NCBI GenBank assembly: GCA_910585565.1
Contig: CAJUFC010000216.1
Span: 1-14,453 of the forward strand
DNA length: 14,453 bases
Reading direction: 5' to 3'
DNA from: an uncultured Eggerthellaceae bacterium
GTDB taxonomy: Bacteria; Actinomycetota; Coriobacteriia; Coriobacteriales; Eggerthellaceae
Shown here: one piece after another, positions 1 to 6,317 of the stretch
Layout: each line of letters opens with the position of its first letter
How positions within the stretch are numbered: position 1 is the first letter of the stretch
Translations under genes and position numbers: made by a program
Notes under the pieces: generated by a model
Told to the model about the DNA's origin: nothing
The model's database searches: none
The model's input: only the letters and a program-made list of their open reading frames with translations

Positions 1-573
1 AACACCTACGGCAGCCGTCGAGGCAACCATGAGGTCATGGCGCGCGGCACGTTCTCGAACGTAAAGCTGCAGAATCGGCTGTCCGGGGGCATGCGAGGTG
101 GCTATACCGCCAACCAGCTAACCGGCAGGCCGTCTACGCTGTACGAGGCGGCTGATGCGTACCTGCGTGCAGGCGTTCCCTCCATCGTCATCGCGGGCAA
201 GATGTATGGAAGTGGCTCGTCGCGCGACTGGGCCGCGAAGGGGCCTATGCTTCTGGGGGTCAAGGCGGCTCTCGCTGAGAGCTTCGAGCGCATCCATCGT
301 TCGAATCTCATCGGCATGGGCATCCTTCCGCTGCAGTTCGTTTCTGGCGAGAGTGCAGAGGTGCTGGGTCTTGACGGCACGGAGCGCTATTCGATTTCTG
401 GCATAGCGTTTTCCGATGGGGTGCCGGAGGAGGAGCTTGTCGACGTGACGGCAACGAGGAGTGATGGGAGCGCGGTTGAGTTCAAAGCTTTGGTTAGGAT
501 AGACACGCCGACTGAGGGCAAATACTATGTGAATGGCGGCATTCTGCCGTATGTGTTGAGGGGATTGGTCTGA
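1..573 (+). CDS. acnA: Aconitate hydratase (AcnA type), C-terminal part, 5' end outside the window
   Basis: The frame is open from base 1, so this is the last 190 codons of a longer gene; the first ATG in the window (37) is internal. Aconitase interconverts citrate and isocitrate using a 4Fe-4S cluster in the cytoplasm. What remains is the swivelling C-terminal domain. It starts with the YGSRRGNHEVM stretch (residues 3-13 of the fragment) typical of AcnA/IRP-type aconitases. It also has the substrate-binding loop YGSGSSRDWAAKG (bases about 205-243) and the following ESFERIHRSNLIGMGILPLQF block. The cluster cysteines lie upstream and cannot be checked. AcnB and isopropylmalate isomerase small subunits are less likely because of the RRGNHEVM motif. 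The stop is one base before the ATG of the next gene, so the two are probably cotranscribed and translationally coupled. Confidence 0.93.
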   Translation, partial: NTYGSRRGNHEVMARGTFSNVKLQNRLSGGMRGGYTANQLTGRPSTLYEAADAYLRAGVPSIVIAGKMYGSGSSRDWAAKGPMLLGVKAALAESFERIHRSNLIGMGILPLQFVSGESAEVLGLDGTERYSISGIAFSDGVPEEELVDVTATRSDGSAVEFKALVRIDTPTEGKYYVNGGILPYVLRGLV

Positions 574-574
574 C

Positions 575-2539
575 ATGGCAAAAACTGGTTTGGACGCGTT
601 GCTGGAGGCACTGAAGTCCTCGGGCATGAACACCGACAATCTAGGCGGTAACGAGAACGCCTCGTCTGCCGGTGCTGGCTCTGGCGCCGGCGCATCCGGG
701 ACGACAAAGGGAGGTGCCAGCGGCTCAGGTGCTGGCGGCGCTGCGCCCCATATCGACCTGTCGTTTTTGGATGACGTGCATGGCCCCAAGGGCAAGGGCG
801 GCTGGATTGCGCTCATCATCGTGGCCATACTGGTGCTGGCGGCGCTGTATTGGTGGTTCCATCCGCCTATCAGCATCAACTACACCGGCTTTTGGTTCTT
901 CATCGGCATTGTGATCTGCCTGCCGCTGTTCATGTTCTTCACGTATCGACGCCAGCAGTATACGCAGGGCGCTGGCAAGTATGAGAAGAGCCCGAGCAAG
1001 GCGAAGAAGTTCAAGTGGCTGTGCCTTATCCCCATCGCCATCGTGGCGGTGGGCTTGGTGGGTGCGTTGTTCTCAAACGCCATCATCCCGGGCAATGCCG
1101 AGAAGTATTCCAACGTGCTCAAGACCGATACGCTCGATTTCGCCGAGGACATCAAAGAGGCCAACTACTCTGAGATTCCGGTCATCGACCGCAACTCGGC
1201 CATCTTGCTGGGCAATCGCGAGATGGGCACCATCCCGGAGTACGTCAGCCAGTTCGAGGTGTCTGACCTGTATAGCCAGATCAACTATCACGGTGAGCCG
1301 GTGCGCGTGAGTCCGCTGGGCTATGCCGATTTGTTCAAGTGGTTCACCAATCGCGAGGCGGGCATTCCCGCCTATTCGCTCGTCAACATGACGACGCAGG
1401 ATGCAGAGATCGTGCGCTTGGGCGACAGTCCCATCAAGTACTCGCAGAGCGAGCCGCTGGCGCGCAACATCGATCGCCATGTACAGCTGAAGTATCCCAC
1501 CTACGTCTTCGACGAGCTGTCGTTCGAGATTGACGAAGAGGGGCATGCGTGGTGGATATGCCCGGTGCGCACGTTCACCATCGGGCTGTTCGGCGGCTAC
1601 ACCATCGACCGCGTGGTGCTGTGCGATGCGACGACGGGCGAGTGCACCGAGCTTGCCGTGGGCGATGTGCCCCAGTGGGTCGACCGCGTCTACCCTGCCG
1701 AGCTGCTGATCGAGCAATACAACTGGTATGGCTCCTACCACAACGGCTGGCTGAACTCGTTCCTCGGCCAGGAGGGCGTCGTCAAGACGACGCCGGGGCT
1801 CGACGGCATGGTTGGCTACAACTACATCGCCAAGGACGATGATGTGTGGGTGTATACGGGCGTGACGTCGGCGACGGCGGACGATTCGATCATCGGCTTT
1901 GTGTTGGTGAACCAGCGGACGCAGGAGTCGCACTTCTATAGCGTCGCGGGCGCCACTGAGGCTTCGGCCATGGGCTCTGCCGAGGGCCAGGTGCAAAACC
2001 TGCGCTATACCGCGACGTTCCCGCTGCTGATCAACGTCGCCAACCAACCGACCTACTTCATGGCGCTCAAGGACGGGGCGGGCCTCGTGAAGAAGTTTGC
2101 CATGGTTGACATCCAGCGCTACCAGAACGTGGCCGTGGGCGACACGGTGGCCGAGACGCAGACGTCGTACGAGCAGCTTTTGGCTACCACCGGGGTGCTG
2201 TCGGCCGAGGATCTCGACCTGTCGACCATCGAGGAGAAGACGGGCGTCATCACGAAGATGGCCCAAGCGGTCATCGATGGCAACTCGCACTATTACGTGG
2301 CGCTCGACAACGATGGAGCGCTGTACGACTTTGCGCTGCCGGGCCTTCTGGACATCCTGCGATACAGCGAGGGTGACACCATCACCTTTGGGTTCCTGAC
2401 GGCAGAGACATCGAACCAGGTGTACTCGATCACGCTGCCCGACGGCACCGTCGTCACCAATTCTGGCGAGGACAACCAGGAGGGCGAGGCAGTTGATGAG
2501 GCTGCAGCAGAGGGAGCCGCGACCGAGGAAAGTGCCTAG
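575..2539 (+). CDS. Conserved membrane protein of unknown function, three N-terminal helices and a large extracytoplasmic domain
   Basis: This 654-residue protein belongs to no family I recognise. Residues 1-24 form a short helix. Residues 25-57 are a Gly/Ser/Ala low-complexity linker. Hydrophobic helices lie at about 77-95, 103-124 and 148-171. The loop between helices 2 and 3 (RRQQ...KSPSKAKKFK) is strongly basic. By the positive-inside rule this puts the N-terminus and that loop in the cytoplasm and residues 172-654 outside. The outer domain is rich in aromatic and beta-type segments, for example near 310-350 (WWICPVRTFTIGLFGGYTID). It ends in an acidic Glu/Ala tail (about 629-654). No catalytic signature is visible. 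The start is supported by a GAGGGG SD about ten bases upstream, inside the aconitase gene. The one-base gap to acnA suggests coexpression, but I see no mechanistic link. Confidence 0.85.
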   Translation: MAKTGLDALLEALKSSGMNTDNLGGNENASSAGAGSGAGASGTTKGGASGSGAGGAAPHIDLSFLDDVHGPKGKGGWIALIIVAILVLAALYWWFHPPISINYTGFWFFIGIVICLPLFMFFTYRRQQYTQGAGKYEKSPSKAKKFKWLCLIPIAIVAVGLVGALFSNAIIPGNAEKYSNVLKTDTLDFAEDIKEANYSEIPVIDRNSAILLGNREMGTIPEYVSQFEVSDLYSQINYHGEPVRVSPLGYADLFKWFTNREAGIPAYSLVNMTTQDAEIVRLGDSPIKYSQSEPLARNIDRHVQLKYPTYVFDELSFEIDEEGHAWWICPVRTFTIGLFGGYTIDRVVLCDATTGECTELAVGDVPQWVDRVYPAELLIEQYNWYGSYHNGWLNSFLGQEGVVKTTPGLDGMVGYNYIAKDDDVWVYTGVTSATADDSIIGFVLVNQRTQESHFYSVAGATEASAMGSAEGQVQNLRYTATFPLLINVANQPTYFMALKDGAGLVKKFAMVDIQRYQNVAVGDTVAETQTSYEQLLATTGVLSAEDLDLSTIEEKTGVITKMAQAVIDGNSHYYVALDNDGALYDFALPGLLDILRYSEGDTITFGFLTAETSNQVYSITLPDGTVVTNSGEDNQEGEAVDEAAAEGAATEESA

Positions 2540-2578
2540 GCAATCGATCGGGCGAACGAGCGTTGCGCGAAAACGTGC

Positions 2579-2606
2579 TTGCCGACGAGGATATCTCTGT
2601 TAGAAT
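2579..2606 (+). promoter_or_regulatory. Probable promoter of the rplJL operon
   Basis: A -35-like TTGCCG (2579-2584) is separated by 16 bases from a -10-like TAGAAT (2601-2606), giving a start near 2613. It lies between the stop of the membrane protein gene and the L10 leader, where the rplJ promoter is expected. No transcript data are available. Confidence 0.6.
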
Positions 2607-2612
2607 AGAGCG

Positions 2613-2745
2613 GTTGTTATAACTAGTTCCGCTTAAGACAGCAGGTACCGAGTAGGTTTAATCGTGAAAGCGGCCCGCCGAGGTGGTTGGCGCAAATGAC
2701 TTGTCGACCCCTGCCGTCTTGTGCGGCAGGGGTCGTTTCTTTTCA
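2613..2745 (+). ncRNA. L10 ribosomal protein leader (L10(L12)4-binding autoregulatory RNA)
   Basis: The region immediately upstream of rplJ carries hallmark segments of the L10 leader: the AAGACAGCAGGT stretch (about 2635-2646) and, about 40 bases later, GCCGAGGTGG (about 2676-2687). In the known leader these parts form the kink-turned element that mimics the L10 site on 23S rRNA. Excess L10(L12)4 complex binds it and represses its own operon. Here a perfect 12-bp terminator-like hairpin follows directly, which points to transcription attenuation as described for Bacillus subtilis rplJL. The boundaries are approximate, and the fold was judged by eye. Confidence 0.82.
2705..2743 (+). terminator. 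Attenuator terminator in the rplJ leader
   Basis: Arms 2705-2716 and 2724-2735 are perfectly complementary (12 bp, GC-rich) around a 7-base loop, and TTTCTTTT follows. This is an intrinsic terminator placed about 60 bases before the rplJ start codon. It is therefore a regulated attenuator and not an operon end. GCAGG at 2641-2645 is complementary to CCTGC (2710-2714) in the 5' arm and is a possible antiterminator contact. Confidence 0.8.
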
Positions 2746-2804
2746 AGCAGCGAGCCCCATGCCCCGAAAGGGCGGAACGCGATGCTTGAAAAGGAGGTGT
2801 ACAT

Positions 2805-3323
2805 ATGCCGAATGCCGAGAATATCGAGATGCTTGCAAGCATCAAGGCGGACATCGAGGGTGCTGGCGCGATGTGGGTCGTTGACTATCGCGGGTTGACC
2901 GTGAAGCAGATCCAAGAGCTGCGCCGCGCTGTGCGCGATGCCGATGCTTCGATGAAGGTGTACAAGAACACGCTCATGCATCTCGCTCTCGAGGAAACGG
3001 AAAGCCCGAACCTGGATGAGGTTCTTGCAGGGCCTTCTGCGTTCGTCTTCACGGGCGAGGACCCGGTGGCGTCTGCAAAGGTGCTGCGCGACTTCGCCAA
3101 GGCGAACGAGAACCTTGAGATCAAGGGCGGCATGATGGACGGTGAGTATCTCGACAAGGCCAAGGTCGAAGCAGTCGCTTCGCTGCCTTCTCGCGAGGAG
3201 CTCATTGCCAAGCTGCTCGGCACCATCTCGAACCCGCTGGTTCAGATCGTTCGCGTGCTCAACGGCCCGATGGAGAGCTTTGCACGCGTGGTCAAGGCCA
3301 TCGAGGACCAAAAGGCAGCGTAA
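2805..3323 (+). CDS. rplJ: 50S ribosomal protein L10
   Basis: At 172 residues this is normal for L10, which anchors the L7/L12 dimers on the ribosomal stalk. The N-terminal rRNA-binding domain shows VDYRGLTVKQIQELRRAVRDA and VYKNTLMHLALEE, both typical of bacterial L10. A GPSAFVFTGEDPV segment follows at about 78-90. The C-terminal helix that binds L12 ends in SFARVVKAIEDQKAA. The start is fixed by a perfect AAGGAGG SD (2791-2797) eight bases before the ATG. The gene follows an L10 leader and precedes rplL, so the pair is autoregulated as usual. Neither rplK/rplA nor rpoB flanks it here. Confidence 0.97.
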   Translation: MPNAENIEMLASIKADIEGAGAMWVVDYRGLTVKQIQELRRAVRDADASMKVYKNTLMHLALEETESPNLDEVLAGPSAFVFTGEDPVASAKVLRDFAKANENLEIKGGMMDGEYLDKAKVEAVASLPSREELIAKLLGTISNPLVQIVRVLNGPMESFARVVKAIEDQKAA

Positions 3324-3402
3324 CGGGCTGCTGGGAGGTCGACAGGCGGCCTGGCTGCATGAGGGCTGCTTAGGGCGCGAGGTCATCTGGCTGAGCGCGA
3401 AA

Positions 3403-3454
3403 CGCAGGCGCAGCGCCTGCGCGCTAGAAGAGAATGATCGGCCTGCGGGCCGAT
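3403..3454 (+). repeat. Two inverted repeats in the rplJ-rplL spacer
   Basis: The 150-base spacer between rplJ and rplL holds two dyads. Arms 3403-3411 and 3413-3421 form a perfect 9-bp GC-rich inverted repeat with a single central base. Arms 3437-3443 and 3448-3454 form a perfect 7-bp stem with a TGCG loop. The second stem ends five bases before the rplL SD-like AAGAAAGG (3459-3466). Neither has a T-run, so these are not terminators. They may be RNA processing or stability elements that help rplL outproduce rplJ, since L12 is needed in several copies per ribosome. That role is inference. Confidence 0.6.
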
Positions 3455-3473
3455 AGACAAGAAAGGCTTTACC

Positions 3474-3854
3474 ATGGCTGTTACAAAAGATGAGATCATT
3501 GAGGCTCTTAAGGAAATGCCGGCTCTCGAGCTCTCCGAGCTCGTGAAGGACCTCGAGGAGGTCTTCGGCGTGAGCGCTGCCGCTCCGGTTGCCGTTGCTG
3601 CTGCTCCTGCTGCTGGTGGCGACGCTGGTGCTGGCGAGGCTAAGTCCAGCTTCGATGTGGTCCTCGAGGGCTTCGGCGACAACAAGATCGGCGTCATCAA
3701 GGTCGTCCGCGAGATCACCGGCCTTGGCCTCAAGGAGGCCAAGGAGGCTGTCGAGGGTGCTCCCACCCCCGTTGCTGAGGGCGTCAACCAGGAGAAGGCT
3801 GACGAGCTCAAGGCTAAGCTCGAGGAAGCTGGTGCTGCTGTCACCATCAAGTAG
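3474..3854 (+). CDS. rplL: 50S ribosomal protein L7/L12
   Basis: The product has 126 residues, the usual size for L12, the multicopy stalk protein that recruits translational GTPases. It has the N-terminal dimerisation helices (EIIEALKEMPALELSELVKD), an Ala/Gly-rich hinge at about 36-58, and the C-terminal factor-binding domain. The latter contains FDVVLEGFGDNKIGVIKVVRE, then LGLKEAKEAVEGAP and a final AGAAVTIK. The start has an AAGAAAGG SD seven bases upstream. The gene shows strong preference for GCT, AAG and CTC codons, as expected for high expression. A strong terminator follows within 25 bases, so rplL ends the operon. Confidence 0.98.
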   Translation: MAVTKDEIIEALKEMPALELSELVKDLEEVFGVSAAAPVAVAAAPAAGGDAGAGEAKSSFDVVLEGFGDNKIGVIKVVREITGLGLKEAKEAVEGAPTPVAEGVNQEKADELKAKLEEAGAAVTIK

Positions 3855-3875
3855 CCTCTCGTTCTGCTACCTGCG

Positions 3876-3906
3876 AAAAGGCCCGCTTTCGAGCGGGCCT
3901 TTTTTT
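3876..3906 (+). terminator. Intrinsic terminator of rplJL
   Basis: A 9-bp GC-rich stem (3879-3887 with 3892-3900) closed by a TTCG loop is followed by seven T (3900-3906). An AAAA run sits on the 5' side and could extend the stem. It lies 21 bases after the rplL stop. Confidence 0.95.
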
Positions 3907-3978
3907 GTTCGGGAGGGGGGATGGTTGCTTTGATGGTGGAGATGGGTTTGCTTGCAGTGAAGCCATACCGTCGTTTGA

Positions 3979-4029
3979 TATGCATGTAAAACGCATGCAT
4001 GCTATACGCATTCGAATAGAGTTGAATGC
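3979..4029 (+). promoter_or_regulatory. Palindrome-rich upstream region of the RHH antitoxin gene, candidate autoregulatory operator
   Basis: This AT-richer stretch before the FitA-like gene contains TGCATG (3981-3986), the perfect 10-bp palindrome GCATGCATGC (3993-4002), and a repeated ACGCAT (3991-3996, 4006-4011). It also has the inverted pair GCATTC (4008-4013) and GAATGC (4024-4029). Antitoxins with a ribbon-helix-helix fold usually repress their own promoter by binding such repeats. TATACG (4003-4008) and ATAGAG (4016-4021) are -10-like, but no well-spaced -35 was found, so the promoter is not assigned. Confidence 0.4.
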
Positions 4030-4047
4030 TATGTCGAGGGAGCAGCT

Positions 4048-4386
4048 ATGCCGGCTTTGCAAGTGAGAGATTTTCCGCAGGGACTCTATGAGGAGCTTCG
4101 GAGCTATTCTGCCTTGCATCATCGAAGCATGGCACAACAGACGGTCGCAGCGGTCGACCAGATGCTCCATGGGTCTGAGGGCGCCATAACTGTTTCGTCG
4201 AGTGTGACTACGCGCATGAGCAAACGTGAGCAGATATTGGTTCGTGCTGCGCAGCGTCGAGGAGAGCAGATGCTGCAAATGCCGCTGCCCGACGAGCTCG
4301 TGCGTGCTGCGCGAGAGGAACGTGACGAGGCTGTAGGCTCAGATGGGTGCGGCTGCTCGGGCTGTATTGGCGCGATCGAGCTTTAG
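4048..4386 (+). CDS. FitA-like ribbon-helix-helix antitoxin/DNA-binding protein, apparently orphan
   Basis: The first 42 residues (ALQVRDFPQGLYEELRSYSALHHRSMAQQTVAAVDQML) have the beta strand, helix, turn and helix of FitA/StbC-type antitoxins. These bind DNA as dimers and neutralise a PIN-domain RNase. The segment DELVRAAREERDE (82-94) resembles the C-terminal part that wraps the toxin. The last residues carry an unusual CxCxxC cluster (Cys 101, 103, 106) followed by IGAIEL. At 112 residues it is longer than the usual 75-90. The SD is GAGGGA (4035-4040), seven bases before the ATG. A PIN toxin gene normally follows with overlap, but here the next gene is tcdA on the same strand. The protein is either an orphan antitoxin or a repurposed regulator. 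Confidence 0.72.
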   Translation: MPALQVRDFPQGLYEELRSYSALHHRSMAQQTVAAVDQMLHGSEGAITVSSSVTTRMSKREQILVRAAQRRGEQMLQMPLPDELVRAAREERDEAVGSDGCGCSGCIGAIEL

Positions 4387-4404
4387 CTTGGCGGCTTGTT
4401 TCAG

Positions 4405-4419
4405 TACTATGGTTGCATG
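4405..4419 (+). promoter_or_regulatory. Candidate -10 element giving a leaderless tcdA transcript
   Basis: TACTAT (4405-4410) fits the TAnnnT -10 pattern and ends six bases before the ATG at 4417. Transcription would therefore start on or next to the start codon. No SD sequence lies upstream of this ATG. The -35 region (about 4382-4387, TTTAGC) is weak. Confidence 0.4.
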
Positions 4420-5139
4420 GGTGTATCTGAGAGACATACGCGCACCGTGCGCATGATTGGCGAGGAGGGGCTGGCTCGGCTTGCGGGTGCGCGGGTGGCG
4501 GTGTTCGGGCTGGGGGGCGTTGGGGCTGCCTGTGCCGAGGCGCTGGTGCGCGGCGGGGTGGGGGCCTTCCTCTTCGTCGACAAGGACGCGGTCGAGCCGA
4601 GCAACATCAATCGCCAGGCCATTGCGTTCGCGTCGACAGTGGGCAGGCGCAAGGTGGACATCATGCGGGCCATGGCGCTCGACATCAACCCGGAAGTCGA
4701 CATCGAGACGCTGGATGCGTTCGTGAGGCGCGAGAGCATCGAGGCGCTGATGGAGGCGGTCGCGCCGCCTGATTGCATCGTGGATGCGCTCGACACCTTG
4801 ACGGCGAAAACGGCCCTGGCCTTGTATGCGCAGCGGCATGGCATACCCATCATCTCTTCCATGGGCGGCGCGAACAAGACCGACCCGACGATGCTCGCGT
4901 TTGCTGACTTGTCGGAGACGCGGGTGTGCCCGATGTGCCGCGAGATGCGCAAGATCGCACGTGCCAATGGCATCGATCGGCTGCCGGTGCTGTATTCCAG
5001 CGAGCAGCCAGTGAAAGTGCCTGCACAAGCTGGTGCCGAGCGGTCTGAGAAGACCGAGCTCGGCACCATGTCATACTTTCCGCCCATCATGGGGCAGATG
5101 ATCGCAGGCTACGTCATACGGCAAATCGTAGGCATCTAA
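4417..5139 (+). CDS. tcdA: tRNA threonylcarbamoyladenosine dehydratase (TcdA/CsdL family, E1-like fold)
   Basis: This cytoplasmic enzyme uses ATP to dehydrate and cyclise t6A37 to ct6A on ANN-decoding tRNAs. The 240-residue product has the ThiF/MoeB-type nucleotide site: VFGLGGVGAACAEALVRGG (residues 29-47), then FVDKDAVEPSNINRQ (53-67) and CIVDALDTLTAK (120-131). The C-terminal part ends with YFPPIMGQMIAGYVIRQIVG. Length and motif order fit TcdA and not ThiF or MoeB, which carry other domains or zinc cysteines. Residues 171-174 read CPMC, where many homologues have DPLA or CPLA. A longer reading from TTG 4396 adds seven residues without an SD, so I prefer ATG 4417. The gene is convergent with the baeRF gene. 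Confidence 0.88.
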   Translation: MGVSERHTRTVRMIGEEGLARLAGARVAVFGLGGVGAACAEALVRGGVGAFLFVDKDAVEPSNINRQAIAFASTVGRRKVDIMRAMALDINPEVDIETLDAFVRRESIEALMEAVAPPDCIVDALDTLTAKTALALYAQRHGIPIISSMGGANKTDPTMLAFADLSETRVCPMCREMRKIARANGIDRLPVLYSSEQPVKVPAQAGAERSEKTELGTMSYFPPIMGQMIAGYVIRQIVGI

Positions 5140-5190
5140 CGCCGGAACGGCGTCGTGCTGCGCGGGCGTGTGCGGGTCGCTGCGGGCGAC
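5139..5190. terminator. Possible weak bidirectional termination region between convergent genes
   Basis: Two short GC stems lie in the 59-base gap: ACGCCG/CGGCGT (5139-5144, 5148-5153) and GTCGC/GCGAC (5176-5180, 5186-5190). Neither has a T-run on either strand, so intrinsic termination is unproven. The position between convergent stops is the main support. Confidence 0.25.
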
Positions 5191-5198
5191 AGCGCAGG

Positions 5199-6068
5199 CT
5201 ATGCGCCCTTGAGCGCCTTGAGCGCGGCGTCACGCAGCTGGTCTCCGGTCATGTCGCGTGGGTCCTTCTCGACGACCGCGGCGAGCGGAAACGTGCAGAC
5301 TTCCTTGAACATATGCACGTGCTCGGGAGCCGTGACGAGGATGACAGGTGTCGGGTCGTCACGCATGAGGTAGTCGGTCATGGCCTTGTTGACGTAGCGG
5401 AAGAACTTCTCGGCCTCCTCCTTCTTCACGTCGTTGCGCGACTTGTGGTCGTGGTAGGGCGACATGTGGTCTTCGAGGCTGTAGTAGTCAAGCGCGGTCG
5501 TCTCGCCATCGAACTCGGGGTACGTCTCGGCGAAGTAGTTCTTCACGTTCTTGGGCAGCGGGACGTAATGCACGCCCTGGCTGTCTCCGTCGAGCAGCGC
5601 GAAGAAGTCGCTGTTGAGCAGCAGGAGCTTGTAGTGCTCGCCCTGCTCGGTCTCGGCCTCGGCGAGCAGCGGTGCCATGTCGAACGCGTCGCTGACGACG
5701 ACCTTGGCCTCAGGCGCCGTGCGCATGTTGTACACGTAGCACTCGTCTCCCTGCAGCAGGAAGGCGAGGCCCTTGCTTGCGTGCAGCCAGAGCGGCAGAT
5801 CCTCATGGTCGAGGATGTATTGTAGCTTGTTGGCGATGCTCTCCGTGTTTTCTTTGCCCCAGTGCTCCTGGAGGTTTTTCGTGGCCTTCTTGGCAAGGTC
5901 CTTGAACTCGATGCGGTCTTGCTCGTCGCGTCGCTGCTCGCGCTCGGTGTGGTGAGCGGGCAGGTATATCGTGACGGCTGGCGGCTGCATGGTATCGAAT
6001 TCGGACGGGTCAAGCTTGCTCATGACGAATATATTCTCAGCGAGTTCGCGAATAGCTTCTTTTCTCAT
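5199..6068 (-). CDS. baeRF-type protein (bacterial archaeo-eukaryotic release factor-like family)
   Basis: The 289-residue product resembles the baeRF3/baeRF7 groups, bacterial relatives of the catalytic part of archaeo-eukaryotic peptide release factor 1. These are predicted to act at the ribosome, but their biochemistry is unsettled. Supporting blocks are PPAVTIYLPAHHTEREQRRDE (about 29-49), LPLWLHASKGLAFLL (about 90-105), APLLAEAETEQGEHYKLLLLN (about 131-151, the usual barrel strand) and PTPVILVTAPEHVHMF near 240. No GGQ tripeptide is present, as is common in this group. The start at 6068 has a strong AGGGAGG SD eight bases upstream; a longer reading from 6110 has none. TATGCT (minus strand, 6106-6111) is a possible -10. 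The gene stands alone, divergent from the oxidoreductase operon. Confidence 0.72.
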   Translation of the reverse strand: MRKEAIRELAENIFVMSKLDPSEFDTMQPPAVTIYLPAHHTEREQRRDEQDRIEFKDLAKKATKNLQEHWGKENTESIANKLQYILDHEDLPLWLHASKGLAFLLQGDECYVYNMRTAPEAKVVVSDAFDMAPLLAEAETEQGEHYKLLLLNSDFFALLDGDSQGVHYVPLPKNVKNYFAETYPEFDGETTALDYYSLEDHMSPYHDHKSRNDVKKEEAEKFFRYVNKAMTDYLMRDDPTPVILVTAPEHVHMFKEVCTFPLAAVVEKDPRDMTGDQLRDAALKALKGA

Positions 6069-6317
6069 CGTGGGCCTCCCTTTGGCGTTAGTTGATGCTG
6101 ACCCAAGCATAGGACGACAGGCGCATCCGTTCGTGCGCTACCGGGCATTGTTTCTCAAGGGTTTCTAAAAGGTAGGAATGGGGAAGACTATGCATGACGG
6201 TCGGGAATCGCGAGGGCGCGAGTGCACATGGACCGCCTTGCCGCGATGGCGGGGCAGGCATTCTGCGAAAGGCGAGGTAGTGCGTATGAAATTATCCTTA
6301 AAATAGATAGGATTGGT

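Noticed and set aside
1073..2290. 405-codon open frame antisense to the membrane protein gene
   Set aside because: A typical shadow frame of GC-rich coding DNA; the translation is Arg/His/Ala/Val-rich with no family resemblance.
2633..2898. Small open frames over the rplJ leader
   Set aside because: They overlap the structured L10 leader and the attenuator hairpin and have no SD. A leader peptide is not supported.
6069..6110. Fourteen-residue N-terminal extension of the baeRF protein from 6110
   Set aside because: No SD lies upstream of 6110, while ATG 6068 has AGGGAGG at ideal spacing. The extension would also run over the likely promoter.
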